Below, one piece after another: positions 16,823-26,126 of a DNA stretch of 47,557 bases. Position numbers and translations under genes: made by a program. Origin of the DNA: Albidovulum sp. GTDB lineage: Bacteria > Pseudomonadota > Alphaproteobacteria > Rhodobacterales > Rhodobacteraceae. The stretch's first letter is position 1. Each line of letters starts with the position of its first letter. The DNA is taken from the NCBI GenBank assembly GCA_015491895.1, contig WFVA01000011.1:1-47557 (forward strand), read 5' to 3'. The notes under the pieces were generated by a model that was not told the DNA's origin, ran no database searches, and saw only the letters and a list, made by a program, of their open reading frames with translations.

Positions 16823-18091
16823 ATGTCATCAATGACCGACACGCCCAGGCAGCCTTTCCGGCTGAGCATGCTGATCTATGATTCGCGCTACCGATCCATC
16901 ACGATCCAGGTTGTTGCGCTCATAGGGTTCATTGCTGGTGTCGCCTGGATCGTTAACAACACGATCCAGAATCTGGCCACGCTCGGGAAAAGCCCGGATT
17001 TCGGTTTTCTCCTCGAGCCCGCCGGATATGATATCAACCAGCGCCTGATCGAATACCACTCCCAGATGACGCATGCCCGCGCCGCATTCGTGGGGCTGCT
17101 GAACACGCTGCTCGTTGCCGTGGCAGGCTGCGTTCTTGCAACGATCATCGGCGTTTTCGTCGGGATTCTGCGGCTTTCGAAAAACTGGCTCATCGGCAGG
17201 TTGATGACGGTTTACGTGGAAGCGCAGCGCAACGTGCCCGTGCTGCTGTGGATCGTTTTCCTGATGGCGATCGTCTCCGAAATTCCGCCAAGGCCCGCCG
17301 ATTTCAGGAGCGGCGAGGCCCAGATGCTTTTCGACAGCATCGCGGTAACCAACCGGGGCATCTACATCCCCGAGCCCCTGTTTGCCAACAGCCTTGGCGA
17401 CGTCACCGTTCTGAAGGGCGTGCTGAAAGACAGCTTCTATTTCAGCATCAGCCTCGATCTGATCGTGCTTCTCGCCGTTTTTCTCGGCGGGCTGGTGATC
17501 TCCGGGCTGATCAAACGGCGTGCGGATCGGATCCAGGAAGCGACCGGCGAGCGGCCGACAACATGGTATCTGCGCCTTGGCATCGTATTCCTTCCCACGC
17601 TGGCCGTGCTTTATATGCTCGGCTTCCATCTCGGATACCCGGTGCTCAAGGGCTTCAATTTCACGGGCGGGATCCATCTGCGGAATTCCTTCGTGGCCCT
17701 CTGGATCGCCCTTTCCCTCTACACGGCCGCCTTCATAGCCGAGATCGTGCGGGCGGGTATCATGGCCATCTCCAGGGGCCAGACGGAAGCGGCCGCGGCC
17801 CTGGGCCTCAGGGGCGGCAAGATCATGAGCCTCGTGATCCTGCCCCAGGCGCTCAGGATCATCATCCCGCCGCTGATTTCACAATATCTGAACCTCACGA
17901 AGAACACCTCGCTCGCCATTGCCGTGGGTTACATGGACATCACCGGCACGCTCGGGGGCATCACCCTCAATCAGACAGGCCGCGAGCTGGAATGCCTTCT
18001 TCTGCTTATGCTCATCTACCTCACCATCTCGCTTTCCATCTCGAGCGTGATGAACTGGTACAACGAGCGCGTGAAACTGACGGAGCGCTGA
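16823..18091 (+). CDS. bztB: amino acid ABC transporter permease BztB
   Basis: 422 residues, polar amino acid permease. After a short polar N-terminus there is a hydrophobic helix (about 28-48), a large periplasmic loop, and then the core permease helices; a second long insertion (about 150-210) lies inside the permease domain, as known for BztB/AapQ. The EAA loop that docks on the ATPase is at about 320-365 (EAAAALGLRGGKIM, then LPQALRIIIPPL). ATG 16823 is used; ATG 16832 in frame is an alternative. Pairs with BztC; one base separates the two genes. Confidence 0.94.
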   Translation: MSSMTDTPRQPFRLSMLIYDSRYRSITIQVVALIGFIAGVAWIVNNTIQNLATLGKSPDFGFLLEPAGYDINQRLIEYHSQMTHARAAFVGLLNTLLVAVAGCVLATIIGVFVGILRLSKNWLIGRLMTVYVEAQRNVPVLLWIVFLMAIVSEIPPRPADFRSGEAQMLFDSIAVTNRGIYIPEPLFANSLGDVTVLKGVLKDSFYFSISLDLIVLLAVFLGGLVISGLIKRRADRIQEATGERPTTWYLRLGIVFLPTLAVLYMLGFHLGYPVLKGFNFTGGIHLRNSFVALWIALSLYTAAFIAEIVRAGIMAISRGQTEAAAALGLRGGKIMSLVILPQALRIIIPPLISQYLNLTKNTSLAIAVGYMDITGTLGGITLNQTGRELECLLLLMLIYLTISLSISSVMNWYNERVKLTER

Positions 18092-18092
18092 C

Positions 18093-19508
18093 ATGAGCGA
18101 ACAATCATACGTCCGTGATGAAATGCTCCCCGAGCTGCCCCCGCCGGCAACGGAGGTGGGTGTCATTGGCTGGATGCGCGAAAATCTGTTTTCGGGCTGG
18201 CTGAACACGATCCTCACGCTGGCCGGCATCGTGATCGTTTATTTCGCGGTTGCTGCGGCTCTGCCATGGTTCCTCAACAGCGTCTGGAATGCGAATTCGC
18301 TCAGCGAGTGCCGCGAGATCCTCGAAGGAGAGGCTGGCGCCTGCTGGGGGGTGATCCGCGATCGCTTCAATCAGCTGATGTTCGGCTTTTACCCGCATGA
18401 GGAGCAGTGGCGGCCGGTTCTGGCCTTCGTGCTGCTGTTCGTCGCCATCGCGCCGATCCTTTTCAATCCGATGCCCCTGGAGATGAAGATCGCCTGGGGG
18501 GGATTCATCATCTTTGGTCTGTGGCTCCTGTGGATCACGGGCGCGCCGATCCTCGCCCATCTGGCTTTCCTGGTGGCCGGGCTTGCCCTCTATTACGAGC
18601 CCTGGGCCAGGAAGATGCTGTTCTTCTCGGCGCTCTATCCCTTCATCATGGTCTGGCTGATGTGGGGCGGATCGGCTTGGTATGTGATTTCGGCGCTTCT
18701 CGGCTTCGTGATCGGCTATCTGATCTATCGGCTGCTCGAGCCCATCATGGGGTTCCTCATCGCGGTCATCGTTTCGGTTCTGGTTGCCATCGGCTGGTGG
18801 TTTTTCCTGGCCGCGCCGTTCGCGGCCTGGATGGCCGGCATCATTCCGCTTGAGCTTACACCGGTCGAAAGCCGCAAGTTCGGCGGCCTGATGCTTTCGG
18901 TGATGCTTGGGGTTACCGGTATCGTCGGCTCGCTTCCGCTCGGAATCGTCCTGGCGCTGGCGCGGCAATCGGATCTGCTGATCGTCAAGACCATCAGCGT
19001 GGGCTTCATCGAATTCATCCGCGGCGTGCCGCTGATCACGCTCCTGTTCGTGGCCTCGACCCTCCTCAACATCTTCCTGCCGCCCGGCACGGAATTCGAT
19101 ATCATCCTGAGGGTGATGATCATGGTCACGCTGTTTGCTTCGGCCTATATGGCCGAGGTGATCCGGGGCGGCCTCGCGGCGCTCCCGCGGGGGCAGTATG
19201 AAGCCGCCGATGCGCTCGGCCTCGATTACTGGAAAGCGCAGCGGCTGATCATCATGCCCCAGGCGCTGAAGATCTCCATTCCCGGGATCGTCTCCACCTT
19301 CATCGGCCTGTTCAAGGATACCACGCTGGTTTCCATCATCGGCCTTCTGGACATGCTGGGGCTTGCGAATGCGATCAGGGCAACCACCGCCTGGAACGGC
19401 ATCATCTGGGAGCTCTACATCTTCATAGCCTTCGTCTTCTTCATCTTCTGCTTCGCCATGTCACGCTATTCCATGTATCTGGAGCGCAAGCTTCAGACAG
19501 GCCACTAA
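18093..19508 (+). CDS. bztC: amino acid ABC transporter permease BztC, enlarged membrane domain
   Basis: 471 residues. The C-terminal half (about 260-471) is the permease core with EAA loop at about 369-412 (EAADALGLDYWKAQ, then MPQALKISIPGI). The N-terminal half has one helix at about 40-60, a two-cysteine periplasmic loop (about 70-85), and then an unusually long run of hydrophobic helices at about 107-250. Typical BztC/AapM proteins are shorter (about 380-435 residues), so this one has several extra membrane segments. Start ATG 18093 lies one base after the bztB stop. Together with BztB it forms the membrane channel. Confidence 0.94.
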   Translation: MSEQSYVRDEMLPELPPPATEVGVIGWMRENLFSGWLNTILTLAGIVIVYFAVAAALPWFLNSVWNANSLSECREILEGEAGACWGVIRDRFNQLMFGFYPHEEQWRPVLAFVLLFVAIAPILFNPMPLEMKIAWGGFIIFGLWLLWITGAPILAHLAFLVAGLALYYEPWARKMLFFSALYPFIMVWLMWGGSAWYVISALLGFVIGYLIYRLLEPIMGFLIAVIVSVLVAIGWWFFLAAPFAAWMAGIIPLELTPVESRKFGGLMLSVMLGVTGIVGSLPLGIVLALARQSDLLIVKTISVGFIEFIRGVPLITLLFVASTLLNIFLPPGTEFDIILRVMIMVTLFASAYMAEVIRGGLAALPRGQYEAADALGLDYWKAQRLIIMPQALKISIPGIVSTFIGLFKDTTLVSIIGLLDMLGLANAIRATTAWNGIIWELYIFIAFVFFIFCFAMSRYSMYLERKLQTGH

Positions 19509-19526
19509 TACCAAGGGAGCGACTCC

Positions 19527-20318
19527 ATGTCTGAACTCGCTACAGAACGCCAGGTTGACCGCAGCAAGATGCGGGTTTCCGATGAGGTAGCCATCGATAT
19601 CGTCAACATGAACAAGTGGTATGGCTCATTCCACGTGTTGCGCGATATCAATCTCACCGTGAACAGGGGGGAGCGGATCGTCATCGCCGGGCCTTCGGGC
19701 TCGGGGAAATCAACCCTGATCCGCTGCATCAACCGCCTCGAAGAGCACCAGAAGGGCCAGATCATCGTCGATGGCACAGAGCTTTCCTCGGATCTCAAGA
19801 ACATCGACAAGATCCGCCGCGAGGTGGGGATGGTGTTTCAGCACTTCAATCTCTTTCCTCACCTCACCATTCTCGAGAACTGCACGCTCGCGCCGATCTG
19901 GGTGCGCAAGATGCCGCGCAAGGAGGCCGAGGAAATCGCCATGCACTTCCTGCGCAAGGTGAAGATCCCCGAACAGGCCGACAAATACCCCGGCCAGCTC
20001 TCGGGCGGCCAGCAGCAGCGGGTTGCGATCGCGCGCTCGCTTTGCATGAAGCCGCGCATCATGCTGTTTGACGAGCCGACATCCGCGCTCGATCCCGAAA
20101 TGATCAAGGAGGTGCTCGATACGATGATCGAGCTCGCCGAAGAAGGGATGACGATGCTGGTGGTGACCCACGAGATGGGCTTTGCCCGCAAGGTGGCCAA
20201 CCGGGTGATCTTCATGGATCAGGGGCAGATCGTGGAGCAGAACGAACCGGAGGAATTCTTCAACAATCCGAAATCGGAGCGCACGAAGCTTTTCCTCAGC
20301 CAGATCCTCGGCCACTGA
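19527..20318 (+). CDS. bztD: amino acid ABC transporter ATP-binding protein BztD
   Basis: 263 residues. Walker [10 protein letters not shown] at 55-63, Q-loop in VFQHFNLFP (about 104-112), ABC signature LSGGQQQR at 158-165, Walker B MLFDEPTS with Asp182-Glu183, and the switch histidine in VVTHEMGFA. GlnQ/AapP-type ATPase. A 20-residue polar N-terminal extension precedes the domain. ATG 19527 has AAGGGAGCGACTCC upstream. Last gene of bztABCD, closed by a terminator. Confidence 0.95.
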   Translation: MSELATERQVDRSKMRVSDEVAIDIVNMNKWYGSFHVLRDINLTVNRGERIVIAGPSGSGKSTLIRCINRLEEHQKGQIIVDGTELSSDLKNIDKIRREVGMVFQHFNLFPHLTILENCTLAPIWVRKMPRKEAEEIAMHFLRKVKIPEQADKYPGQLSGGQQQRVAIARSLCMKPRIMLFDEPTSALDPEMIKEVLDTMIELAEEGMTMLVVTHEMGFARKVANRVIFMDQGQIVEQNEPEEFFNNPKSERTKLFLSQILGH

Positions 20319-20340
20319 GCCATTCAGGGATACATGCCCG

Positions 20341-20370
20341 AAAGCCCCGGCCCTGGCGCCGGGGCTTTTT
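20341..20370 (+). terminator. rho-independent terminator after bztD
   Basis: AAAGCCCCGG (20341-20350) and CCGGGGCTTT (20359-20368) form a perfect 10-bp stem with an 8-base loop; T runs 20366-20370. Its last base touches the stop codon of the convergent sixA-like gene, which it may also terminate. Confidence 0.9.
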
Positions 20371-20882
20371 CATTCCAGATCGCGCGGCGAGATGAAGGCG
20401 GCCACATTGGCCCGCGTTTCTCGATCGAGTTCACGCCATGAGGAAATCGGCAGATCGAGCAGGGTTGTCGCGCCGGTGATATATCGGCGGAAGGCGGGAT
20501 GCGCGGGCGGATTGGCGGCAAGCCGCCTCGCCAGCGCCGCGATGCCGGGATTATGCGCCACGAGCATGACTGCGGGCGCGGTGGCATGGCGGCGCAGGCA
20601 GGCGATCATTTCGGCCGGTGAGGAGAGGTAGAGATCGTCATGGCCGCTCACATCACGGGCGCGGCAATGGTGAGCGATGCGCTCCCAGGTTTCGCGCACG
20701 CGCGTGGCGCTCGAATGCAGTACCTGATCGGGGCAGAGCCCCTCTGCGGCGAGCCTCTTGCCGAGGAGATCCGCGGCACGGCGCCCGCGCCTGCTCAGGG
20801 GGCGTTCGAAATCATCGAGCGAAGGATCCTTCCAGCTCGATTTGGCGTGGCGGGTGAGAATGAGGCGCAGCGGGGGAGCCAT
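20370..20882 (-). CDS. SixA-type histidine phosphatase
   Basis: 170 residues. Branch of the histidine phosphatase superfamily resembling SixA: catalytic RHAKSSW at Arg11-His12, a second conserved arginine in SSATRVRET, and the second histidine His110 in VAHNPG. SixA removes phosphate from histidine phosphotransfer proteins in E. coli; the substrate here is unknown. ATG 20882 is used. It lies 57 bases downstream of argB on the same strand, so it may be co-transcribed with it. Confidence 0.87.
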   Translation of the reverse strand: MAPPLRLILTRHAKSSWKDPSLDDFERPLSRRGRRAADLLGKRLAAEGLCPDQVLHSSATRVRETWERIAHHCRARDVSGHDDLYLSSPAEMIACLRRHATAPAVMLVAHNPGIAALARRLAANPPAHPAFRRYITGATTLLDLPISSWRELDRETRANVAAFISPRDLE

Positions 20883-20939
20883 GACACGAGCCTGCCATGG
20901 GCCGGCTCGCCCGGCAAGCCCCGGCGAAAACAGCCCCGA

Positions 20940-21809
20940 TCAGCGCTCGGGGCGGATCAGGGTGCCGGCGCCGTGATCGGTGTAGAGCTCGAGCAGGCAG
21001 GCGTTGGGGGCGCGGCCATCCAGGATCACAACACCGCGCACGCCGCCGTCGATCGCGGTGAGGGCGGTTTCGGTTTTCGGGATCATGCCGCCGGCGATCG
21101 TGCCCTTGCGGATGAGGCTGCGGATCTCTTCGGGCGTGAGCTCGCTCAGCACCTCGCCGTTTTCGCCCTTCACCCCGGCCACATCCGTCAGCAGCAGCAG
21201 GCGATCGGCCCTGAGCGCGGCGGCAATGGCGCCGGCCACCGTATCGCCGTTGATGTTGTAGGTTTCGCCCGCCCGCCCGGCGCCGAGGGGGGCGATCACC
21301 GGGATCACATCGGCGGCAAAAAGCGTGTGCAGGAGGCTCGGATCGATCTTCGAGGGGATGCCCACGAAGCCGAGCGCCGGATCGGCGGGATCGCAGGTGA
21401 TGAGATTGGCGTCCTTCCCAGAAAGCCCGGCCGCGCGCCCCCCCTGGCTGTTGATCGCCTGCACGATGCGCTTGTTGACCCGCCCGGAAAGCACCATCTC
21501 CACCACCTCGACGGTGGCGGCGTCGGTGATGCGCTTGCCGTCCCTGAAATCGGATTTCACGCCAAGACGCGCGAGCATATCGTTGATCATCGGCCCGCCG
21601 CCATGCACGATCACCGGGTTGACGCCCACCTGCTGCATCAGCACGATATCGCGCGCGAAGCTCTCCATCGCCGCATCGTCGCCCATCGCATGGCCGCCGA
21701 ACTTGACGACCACCGTCGCGCCATCGTAGCGCTGCAGCAGCGGCAGGGCGTGCGAAAGCGTGCGGGCGGTGGCGATCCAGTCGCGGTTCATCGGCTTGGC
21801 GTTTTTCAT
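20940..21809 (-). CDS. argB: acetylglutamate kinase
   Basis: 289 residues; phosphorylates N-acetylglutamate in arginine biosynthesis. [11 protein letters not shown] (ATP-binding Gly/Lys) and VHGGGPMI (substrate loop) are at the expected positions, together with the central [12 protein letters not shown] and the C-terminal ATP-site segment [13 protein letters not shown] 21809 has GGGGGAAGAACCG just upstream on the minus strand; the frame is open further to 21863 without support. argH lies 8.5 kb away. In relatives argB usually follows engB directly; here a plus-strand SDR gene separates them. Confidence 0.95.
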   Translation of the reverse strand: MKNAKPMNRDWIATARTLSHALPLLQRYDGATVVVKFGGHAMGDDAAMESFARDIVLMQQVGVNPVIVHGGGPMINDMLARLGVKSDFRDGKRITDAATVEVVEMVLSGRVNKRIVQAINSQGGRAAGLSGKDANLITCDPADPALGFVGIPSKIDPSLLHTLFAADVIPVIAPLGAGRAGETYNINGDTVAGAIAAALRADRLLLLTDVAGVKGENGEVLSELTPEEIRSLIRKGTIAGGMIPKTETALTAIDGGVRGVVILDGRAPNACLLELYTDHGAGTLIRPER

Positions 21810-21943
21810 CGGTTCTTCCCCCGTTTGCGCTTCGTTGTTAAATTGTCGGGCGCGCGCTGCCAAGCCCGGAGGGCATCGCGGCGGCGATTGTTGTCGGGGA
21901 GGGGAATGCCTATGATCTCTTTGTCAGAGGCAGGGGATAATCG

Positions 21944-22684
21944 ATGAGCAAGGACAGCAGACAGAAGACCATGGTGCTGACAGGCGCCAGCCGCGGCATC
22001 GGCCATGCGACGGTGCGCCGCTTCAACAGGGAGGGCTGGCGGGTCATCACCTGTTCGCGCAACCCCTTCCCGGAGGAATGCCCCTGGGGCGGGGGCAACG
22101 AAAATCATGTGCAGATCGATCTTTCCTCGCCCGACAAGACGATCGAGGCGGTGGACGTGATCCGCAAGAAGCTCGATGGCCGCCTCGATGCGCTGGTGAA
22201 CAATGCAGGCATTTCTCCGAAAGGGCCCAATGGCGAGCGGCTCGATACGATCAACACCGATCTGCGCACCTGGGGGCAGGTATTCCATGTGAATTTCTTT
22301 GCGCCCGTTGTGCTGGCGCGCGGGCTTATACAGGAACTCGCGGCCGCGAAAGGGGCAGTGGTGAATGTCACCTCGATCGCCGGCAGCCGTGTGCACCCCT
22401 TTGCCGGCGCGGCCTATGCCACCTCCAAGGCGGCGCTGGCGGCGCTCACGCGCGAGATGGCGCATGATTTCGGCCCCTTCGGGGTGCGGGTGAATGCGAT
22501 TGCGCCGGGAGAGGTGGAAACCTCGATCTTGAGCCCCGGCACCGAAAAGATCGTGGAAAAGCTGCCGCTGCGCCGGCTCGGCCAGCCCGAGGAAGTGGCT
22601 TCGGCGATCTATTTCCTCTGCTCCGATGAGGCTTCCTATATCTCGGGTGCCGAGATCGAGGTCAACGGCGCGCAGCATGTGTGA
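21944..22684 (+). CDS. SDR-family oxidoreductase
   Basis: 246 residues, short classical SDR. The nucleotide-binding TGASRGIG is at 13-20, NNAG at 86-89, and the catalytic triad is intact: Ser144, Tyr158 and Lys162 (YATSK). The C-terminal SGAEIEVNGAQHV is typical of FabG-like 3-oxoacyl reductases, but the PEECPWGGG insertion near residue 45 is not usual for FabG, so the substrate cannot be named. ATG 21944 has AGGGGATAA upstream. It is on the opposite strand from argB and engB, which it separates; only nine bases separate its stop from that of engB. Confidence 0.85.
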   Translation: MSKDSRQKTMVLTGASRGIGHATVRRFNREGWRVITCSRNPFPEECPWGGGNENHVQIDLSSPDKTIEAVDVIRKKLDGRLDALVNNAGISPKGPNGERLDTINTDLRTWGQVFHVNFFAPVVLARGLIQELAAAKGAVVNVTSIAGSRVHPFAGAAYATSKAALAALTREMAHDFGPFGVRVNAIAPGEVETSILSPGTEKIVEKLPLRRLGQPEEVASAIYFLCSDEASYISGAEIEVNGAQHV

Positions 22685-22693
22685 TGGCCGGCA

Positions 22694-23353
22694 TCAGGTG
22701 CCGATCAGCTCCGCGACGATGGCGCGAAGGGTGGGGATGCCTTCGCCCTTTTCCGAGGATGTAAGCACCATTTCGGGATAGGCGGCGGGATGCCTGTTGA
22801 GCGTGCTGCGCACCTGGGCAAGCACCGGCGCCACCTGCTTCTGCTTGACCTTGTCCGATTTTGTCAGCACCACCTGGAAGGGCACGGCGGCGCGATCGAG
22901 AAGCGCCATGATTTCCTCGTCCACCGGCTTCACGCCGTGGCGGGCGTCGATCAGCACGAAGGCGCGGCGCAGGCTCTGGCGGCCCGAGAGGTAGGATTTC
23001 AGCAGGCGCTGCCATTTCTCAACCATGGGCTTCGGTGCCTTGGCAAAGCCGTATCCGGGCAGATCGACAAGATAGGCCCGGCCCGCGAGATCGAAAAAGT
23101 TGATCTCCTGGGTGCGGCCGGGGGTATTGGATGCTCGCGCCAGCCCCTTGCGCCCGGCAAGCGCGTTGATGAGGCTCGATTTGCCGACGTTTGAACGCCC
23201 GGCAAAGCAGATCTCCGGGCGGTCGGCAGGCGGGAGGCCGTCCATCGCCACCACGCCCTTCACGAACCCGGTTTCCGAGGCAAAGAGCCGGCGGCCCGCC
23301 TCCAGTGCGGCCTCATTGGGGGCTTCGGCGAGGGGGAAGGGAAGATCGGCCAT
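22694..23353 (-). CDS. engB: ribosome biogenesis GTP-binding protein EngB/YsxC
   Basis: 219 residues; essential GTPase in 50S assembly. G1 GRSNVGKSS at 52-60, G2/switch I around TPGRTQ (77-82), G3 DLPGYGFA at 97-104, G4 TKSDK. Length and the ~45-residue N-terminal segment are normal for alphaproteobacteria. The ATG overlaps the stop of the MOSC gene by one base on the minus strand, indicating coupled translation within yidC-MOSC-engB. Confidence 0.94.
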   Translation of the reverse strand: MADLPFPLAEAPNEAALEAGRRLFASETGFVKGVVAMDGLPPADRPEICFAGRSNVGKSSLINALAGRKGLARASNTPGRTQEINFFDLAGRAYLVDLPGYGFAKAPKPMVEKWQRLLKSYLSGRQSLRRAFVLIDARHGVKPVDEEIMALLDRAAVPFQVVLTKSDKVKQKQVAPVLAQVRSTLNRHPAAYPEMVLTSSEKGEGIPTLRAIVAELIGT

Positions 23354-24099
23354 CAGAGCACCTCGATTGCATCGCCCGCGGCGATCCGGCCCGGCTCTAC
23401 CACCACGCCATAGACGCCGAAATCGCGGTGGCCCCAGCTTTCTTCCAGGAGTGCGAGCGTGTCGATATCGATGCGGCCGGTTTCGGGATCAGCGGAGGTG
23501 GCGCGGCAGCGGGTGATTGGCTCGCGGATTTCGAGCACCGCTTCACCGATGCGTAGGCGCTTGCCAACCCATTCGAATTCCGCCCAGGGCGCGAGGCCTT
23601 CGAGCCAGATGTTGCCGCGCCAGCGCAGCGGCGAGAGCGGCTTGCCGGCGCGGGCGCTCATTTCCTTCAGGGTGTCGAGGGAATTGATGCTGATGGAGGG
23701 GAAAGGGGTATCCGTCATGGCGCGGCTTCTGGCGCGCACAAGGCGGGCCGGCGCGGCGCGCCCTTCGGGGATCAGGGGGCGCACCCATTGGATGAAGGCG
23801 GCCTGATCGCGATCGGGATCGAAGGTGAGGGGCGGGCGATCGGGATGGGTGAGGGTGATTTCCCCGCTTTCCTCATCCAGCCGGGCGCGGATGGCCATCA
23901 GTGCGGGGGCCTTCGCGCCGCGATTGAAATTCGCGCAGTTCACCCATTCGGATCCATCCGCATCCGATGCTTCATGAGCCACGGCCCAATGGCGATCGAA
24001 TGGCAGCCCCTGCCCTGCCGAAAGCCTGGCGCCCGCTATTGCCTCGGCTCCGTGTGCCTTGATGGGATGGCGCCAGATATGGGCGATGCGGGCGCTCAT
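23353..24099 (-). CDS. MOSC-domain protein
   Basis: 248 residues. N-terminal MOSC_N beta-barrel-like part (RIAHIWRHPIKAHG onward) followed by the MOSC domain with the conserved cysteine Cys198 in EPITRCRATSADPETG and a terminal GVYGVVVEPG. MOSC proteins are related to the molybdenum cofactor sulfurase C-terminus and to MtrA/YcbX-type detoxification enzymes; the substrate here is unknown. ATG 24099 is chosen; GTG 24105 in frame is the alternative. It starts 10 bases after the yidC stop and overlaps engB by one base. This gene order is typical of Rhodobacterales. Confidence 0.85.
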   Translation of the reverse strand: MSARIAHIWRHPIKAHGAEAIAGARLSAGQGLPFDRHWAVAHEASDADGSEWVNCANFNRGAKAPALMAIRARLDEESGEITLTHPDRPPLTFDPDRDQAAFIQWVRPLIPEGRAAPARLVRARSRAMTDTPFPSISINSLDTLKEMSARAGKPLSPLRWRGNIWLEGLAPWAEFEWVGKRLRIGEAVLEIREPITRCRATSADPETGRIDIDTLALLEESWGHRDFGVYGVVVEPGRIAAGDAIEVL

Positions 24100-24109
24100 G
24101 CTCACGTCT

Positions 24110-25945
24110 TCACTTCGCTTTCGGTTCTTCGGGCTTCTTGCGCCTGATGCTCTTCAGGATATTGCCGAGCACATCGGGATCATGGCCGTGTCTGCGCATG
24201 ATGAGATACTGCTGGATGAAGGTGATCGTGTTGTTGGTGATCCAGTAGAGCACGAGGCCGCTCGGGAATTGCCCCAGCATGAACATGAAAACCCAGGGCA
24301 TCCAGGCCATGATCGTGGCCTGCGTGGGGTCCGTCGGTGCCGGGTTGAGCTTCTGCTGGAGCCACATGGAAATCCCGAGCAGGATCGGCAGAATCCCGAT
24401 CGAGAAGATGGCGAGGAGGCCGCTGGTGGGCGGATCGAAGGGCAGCAGGCCGAAGAGATTGAGGATCGAGGAGGGATCGGGCGCCGAGAGATCGCGGATC
24501 CAGCCGATCCAGGGCGCATGGCGCAGTTCGATGGTGACGAAGATCACCTTGTAGAGCGAGAAGAAGATCGGGATCTGCAGGAGGATCGGCAGGCAGCCCG
24601 AGGCCGGATTGACCTTTTCGCGCTTGTAGAGCTCCATCATCAGCTTCTGCATCTTCTGGCGATCATCGCCCGCTTCTTCCTTGATCTTCTCCATCTGCGG
24701 CTGAAGTTCCTTCATCTTCGCCATCGAGACATAGGACTTGTATGCGAGCGGGAAGAGGACCGCCTTGATGATGAGCGTGAGCGCGATGATGGCCCAGCCC
24801 ATGTTGCCGATCAGGGCGTGAAGATGATGAAGGAGCCAGAAGATCGGCTTGGTAAGGAAATAGAACCAGCCCCAGTCGATTGAATCGATGAAGCGGTCAA
24901 CGCCTTCTTCATTCTGGTAATGGCGGATGGTTTCCCATTCCTTCGCGCCGGCGAAGAGGCGGGTGTTGACGGTGCTTTTCGCACCCGGCTGGATGGTCAC
25001 GAGCGGCAGGCGGGTTTCGGCCTGGTAGATCTCGGTTTCTTCCGTGCCGGGGATGTATTTCGCGACTTCCTGAAAGGGCGTGCCCTTCTCGGGGATCAGG
25101 GTCGTCATCCAGTATTTGTCGGTGAAGCCGATCCAGCCGCTTTCCTTCACGTCCGTGATCTCTGCCGGGGCACGCTCGCGCTCGACGAGATCCAGATCGG
25201 GAAGATCGGAATACTTGATTTCTTCGAGCGTGCCGTCTGCAAGGCCGATGACGCCTTCATGCAGGATGAAAAATCCACTCACATCCGGCTTGCCCTGGCG
25301 CACGATGATCCCGTAGGGCGCAAGCGAGACAGGCTGGCCGCTCCTGTTTTCGACGCTCTGGGTGATGGTGAACATGTATTTGTCATCCACTCCGATCGTG
25401 CGGCGGAAGACGAGGCCGTGGCCGTTATCCCATATCAGCGTGACGGGCGTTTCGGGGGTGAGGGTGGCGCCCTTCTCGAGCTTCCAGGGGGTCAGCGGGC
25501 CGGGCACCTGATCGAGGGGGAGGCCACCGGCGGGCACCCAGCCGTGCAGGATGTAATAGGGCCTGGGCTGATCGGCAGGGCGCAGGAGGGTTACGAGGGG
25601 CGAATCCGGCTCGATGGTCTCGCGGTAGGATTTGAGCTTCAGTTCATCAATCCGCCCGCCAAGCAGCGAGAGCGAGCCGGTCAGCTCCGGTGTCTCGATC
25701 TTCACGCGCGGCGCCTTGGCAAGTGCTTCTGCGGATGCGTTCGAAGAGGTCTGCGAGGGGCTCTGGCCCTGATCCGCCACCTCTGCGGGTGCGGCTGACG
25801 GCACGGCCGCTTCGCCGCTGGAGGTAACCGGGGGCATCTGCTCTTCGAGCGGCGGCTGCTGGGGAGGGAAGAAGATCATCCACACCAGCATCACGAGGCT
25901 GCTCAGAACGATGGCTAGAAGGAGGTTCTTGTTCTGGTCGTCCAT
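24110..25945 (-). CDS. yidC: membrane protein insertase YidC
   Basis: 611 residues, inner-membrane insertase of the Oxa1/YidC family. N-terminal helix at about 8-27, a Pro/Gln/Ala-rich linker, a large periplasmic beta-sandwich (about 60-350), then five C-terminal membrane helices with the KRE/coiled C1 loop region (MAKMKELQPQMEKIKEE), the NPASGCLPILLQIPIFFSLY helix and MPWVFMFMLGQFPSGLVLYW. The C-terminus is Lys/Glu-rich (RRKKPEEPKAK). ATG 25945 fits the family start MDDQNKN. rpmH, rnpA and yidD, usually just upstream, are not present; a diguanylate/EAL gene is there instead. Confidence 0.96.
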   Translation of the reverse strand: MDDQNKNLLLAIVLSSLVMLVWMIFFPPQQPPLEEQMPPVTSSGEAAVPSAAPAEVADQGQSPSQTSSNASAEALAKAPRVKIETPELTGSLSLLGGRIDELKLKSYRETIEPDSPLVTLLRPADQPRPYYILHGWVPAGGLPLDQVPGPLTPWKLEKGATLTPETPVTLIWDNGHGLVFRRTIGVDDKYMFTITQSVENRSGQPVSLAPYGIIVRQGKPDVSGFFILHEGVIGLADGTLEEIKYSDLPDLDLVERERAPAEITDVKESGWIGFTDKYWMTTLIPEKGTPFQEVAKYIPGTEETEIYQAETRLPLVTIQPGAKSTVNTRLFAGAKEWETIRHYQNEEGVDRFIDSIDWGWFYFLTKPIFWLLHHLHALIGNMGWAIIALTLIIKAVLFPLAYKSYVSMAKMKELQPQMEKIKEEAGDDRQKMQKLMMELYKREKVNPASGCLPILLQIPIFFSLYKVIFVTIELRHAPWIGWIRDLSAPDPSSILNLFGLLPFDPPTSGLLAIFSIGILPILLGISMWLQQKLNPAPTDPTQATIMAWMPWVFMFMLGQFPSGLVLYWITNNTITFIQQYLIMRRHGHDPDVLGNILKSIRRKKPEEPKAK

Positions 25946-25980
25946 CTGGGGCGCACCCTGTCCTGCGATTGGTCAGGGTG

Positions 25981-26009
25981 GTTCAACAGGCGGAAGGGGT
26001 AAAGGTCAA
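25981..26009 (-). promoter_or_regulatory. promoter candidate for yidC-MOSC-engB
   Basis: On the minus strand TTGACC (26009-26004), 17-base spacer, TTGAAC (25986-25981). A 7-bp hairpin CACCCTG/CAGGGTG (25954-25960 with 25974-25980) lies in the leader just before the yidC start. The 181-base gap 25946-26126 holds no gene. Confidence 0.4.
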
Positions 26010-26126
26010 GCGGTTTTCGTCGTCTCCCGCGTGACGAAAGGGCGCAAAACATGGGTTTTGAGCTTTGCGGGGCGGTGGTGCTTGGTCAGCCGTCAGGCCA
26101 GGCGCCGGTTTGTGCAGGTGCGCCCT

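Noticed and set aside
20640-21947. 435-codon plus-strand frame opposite argB and the sixA-like gene
   Set aside because: Shadow; argB and the phosphatase are supported by motifs.
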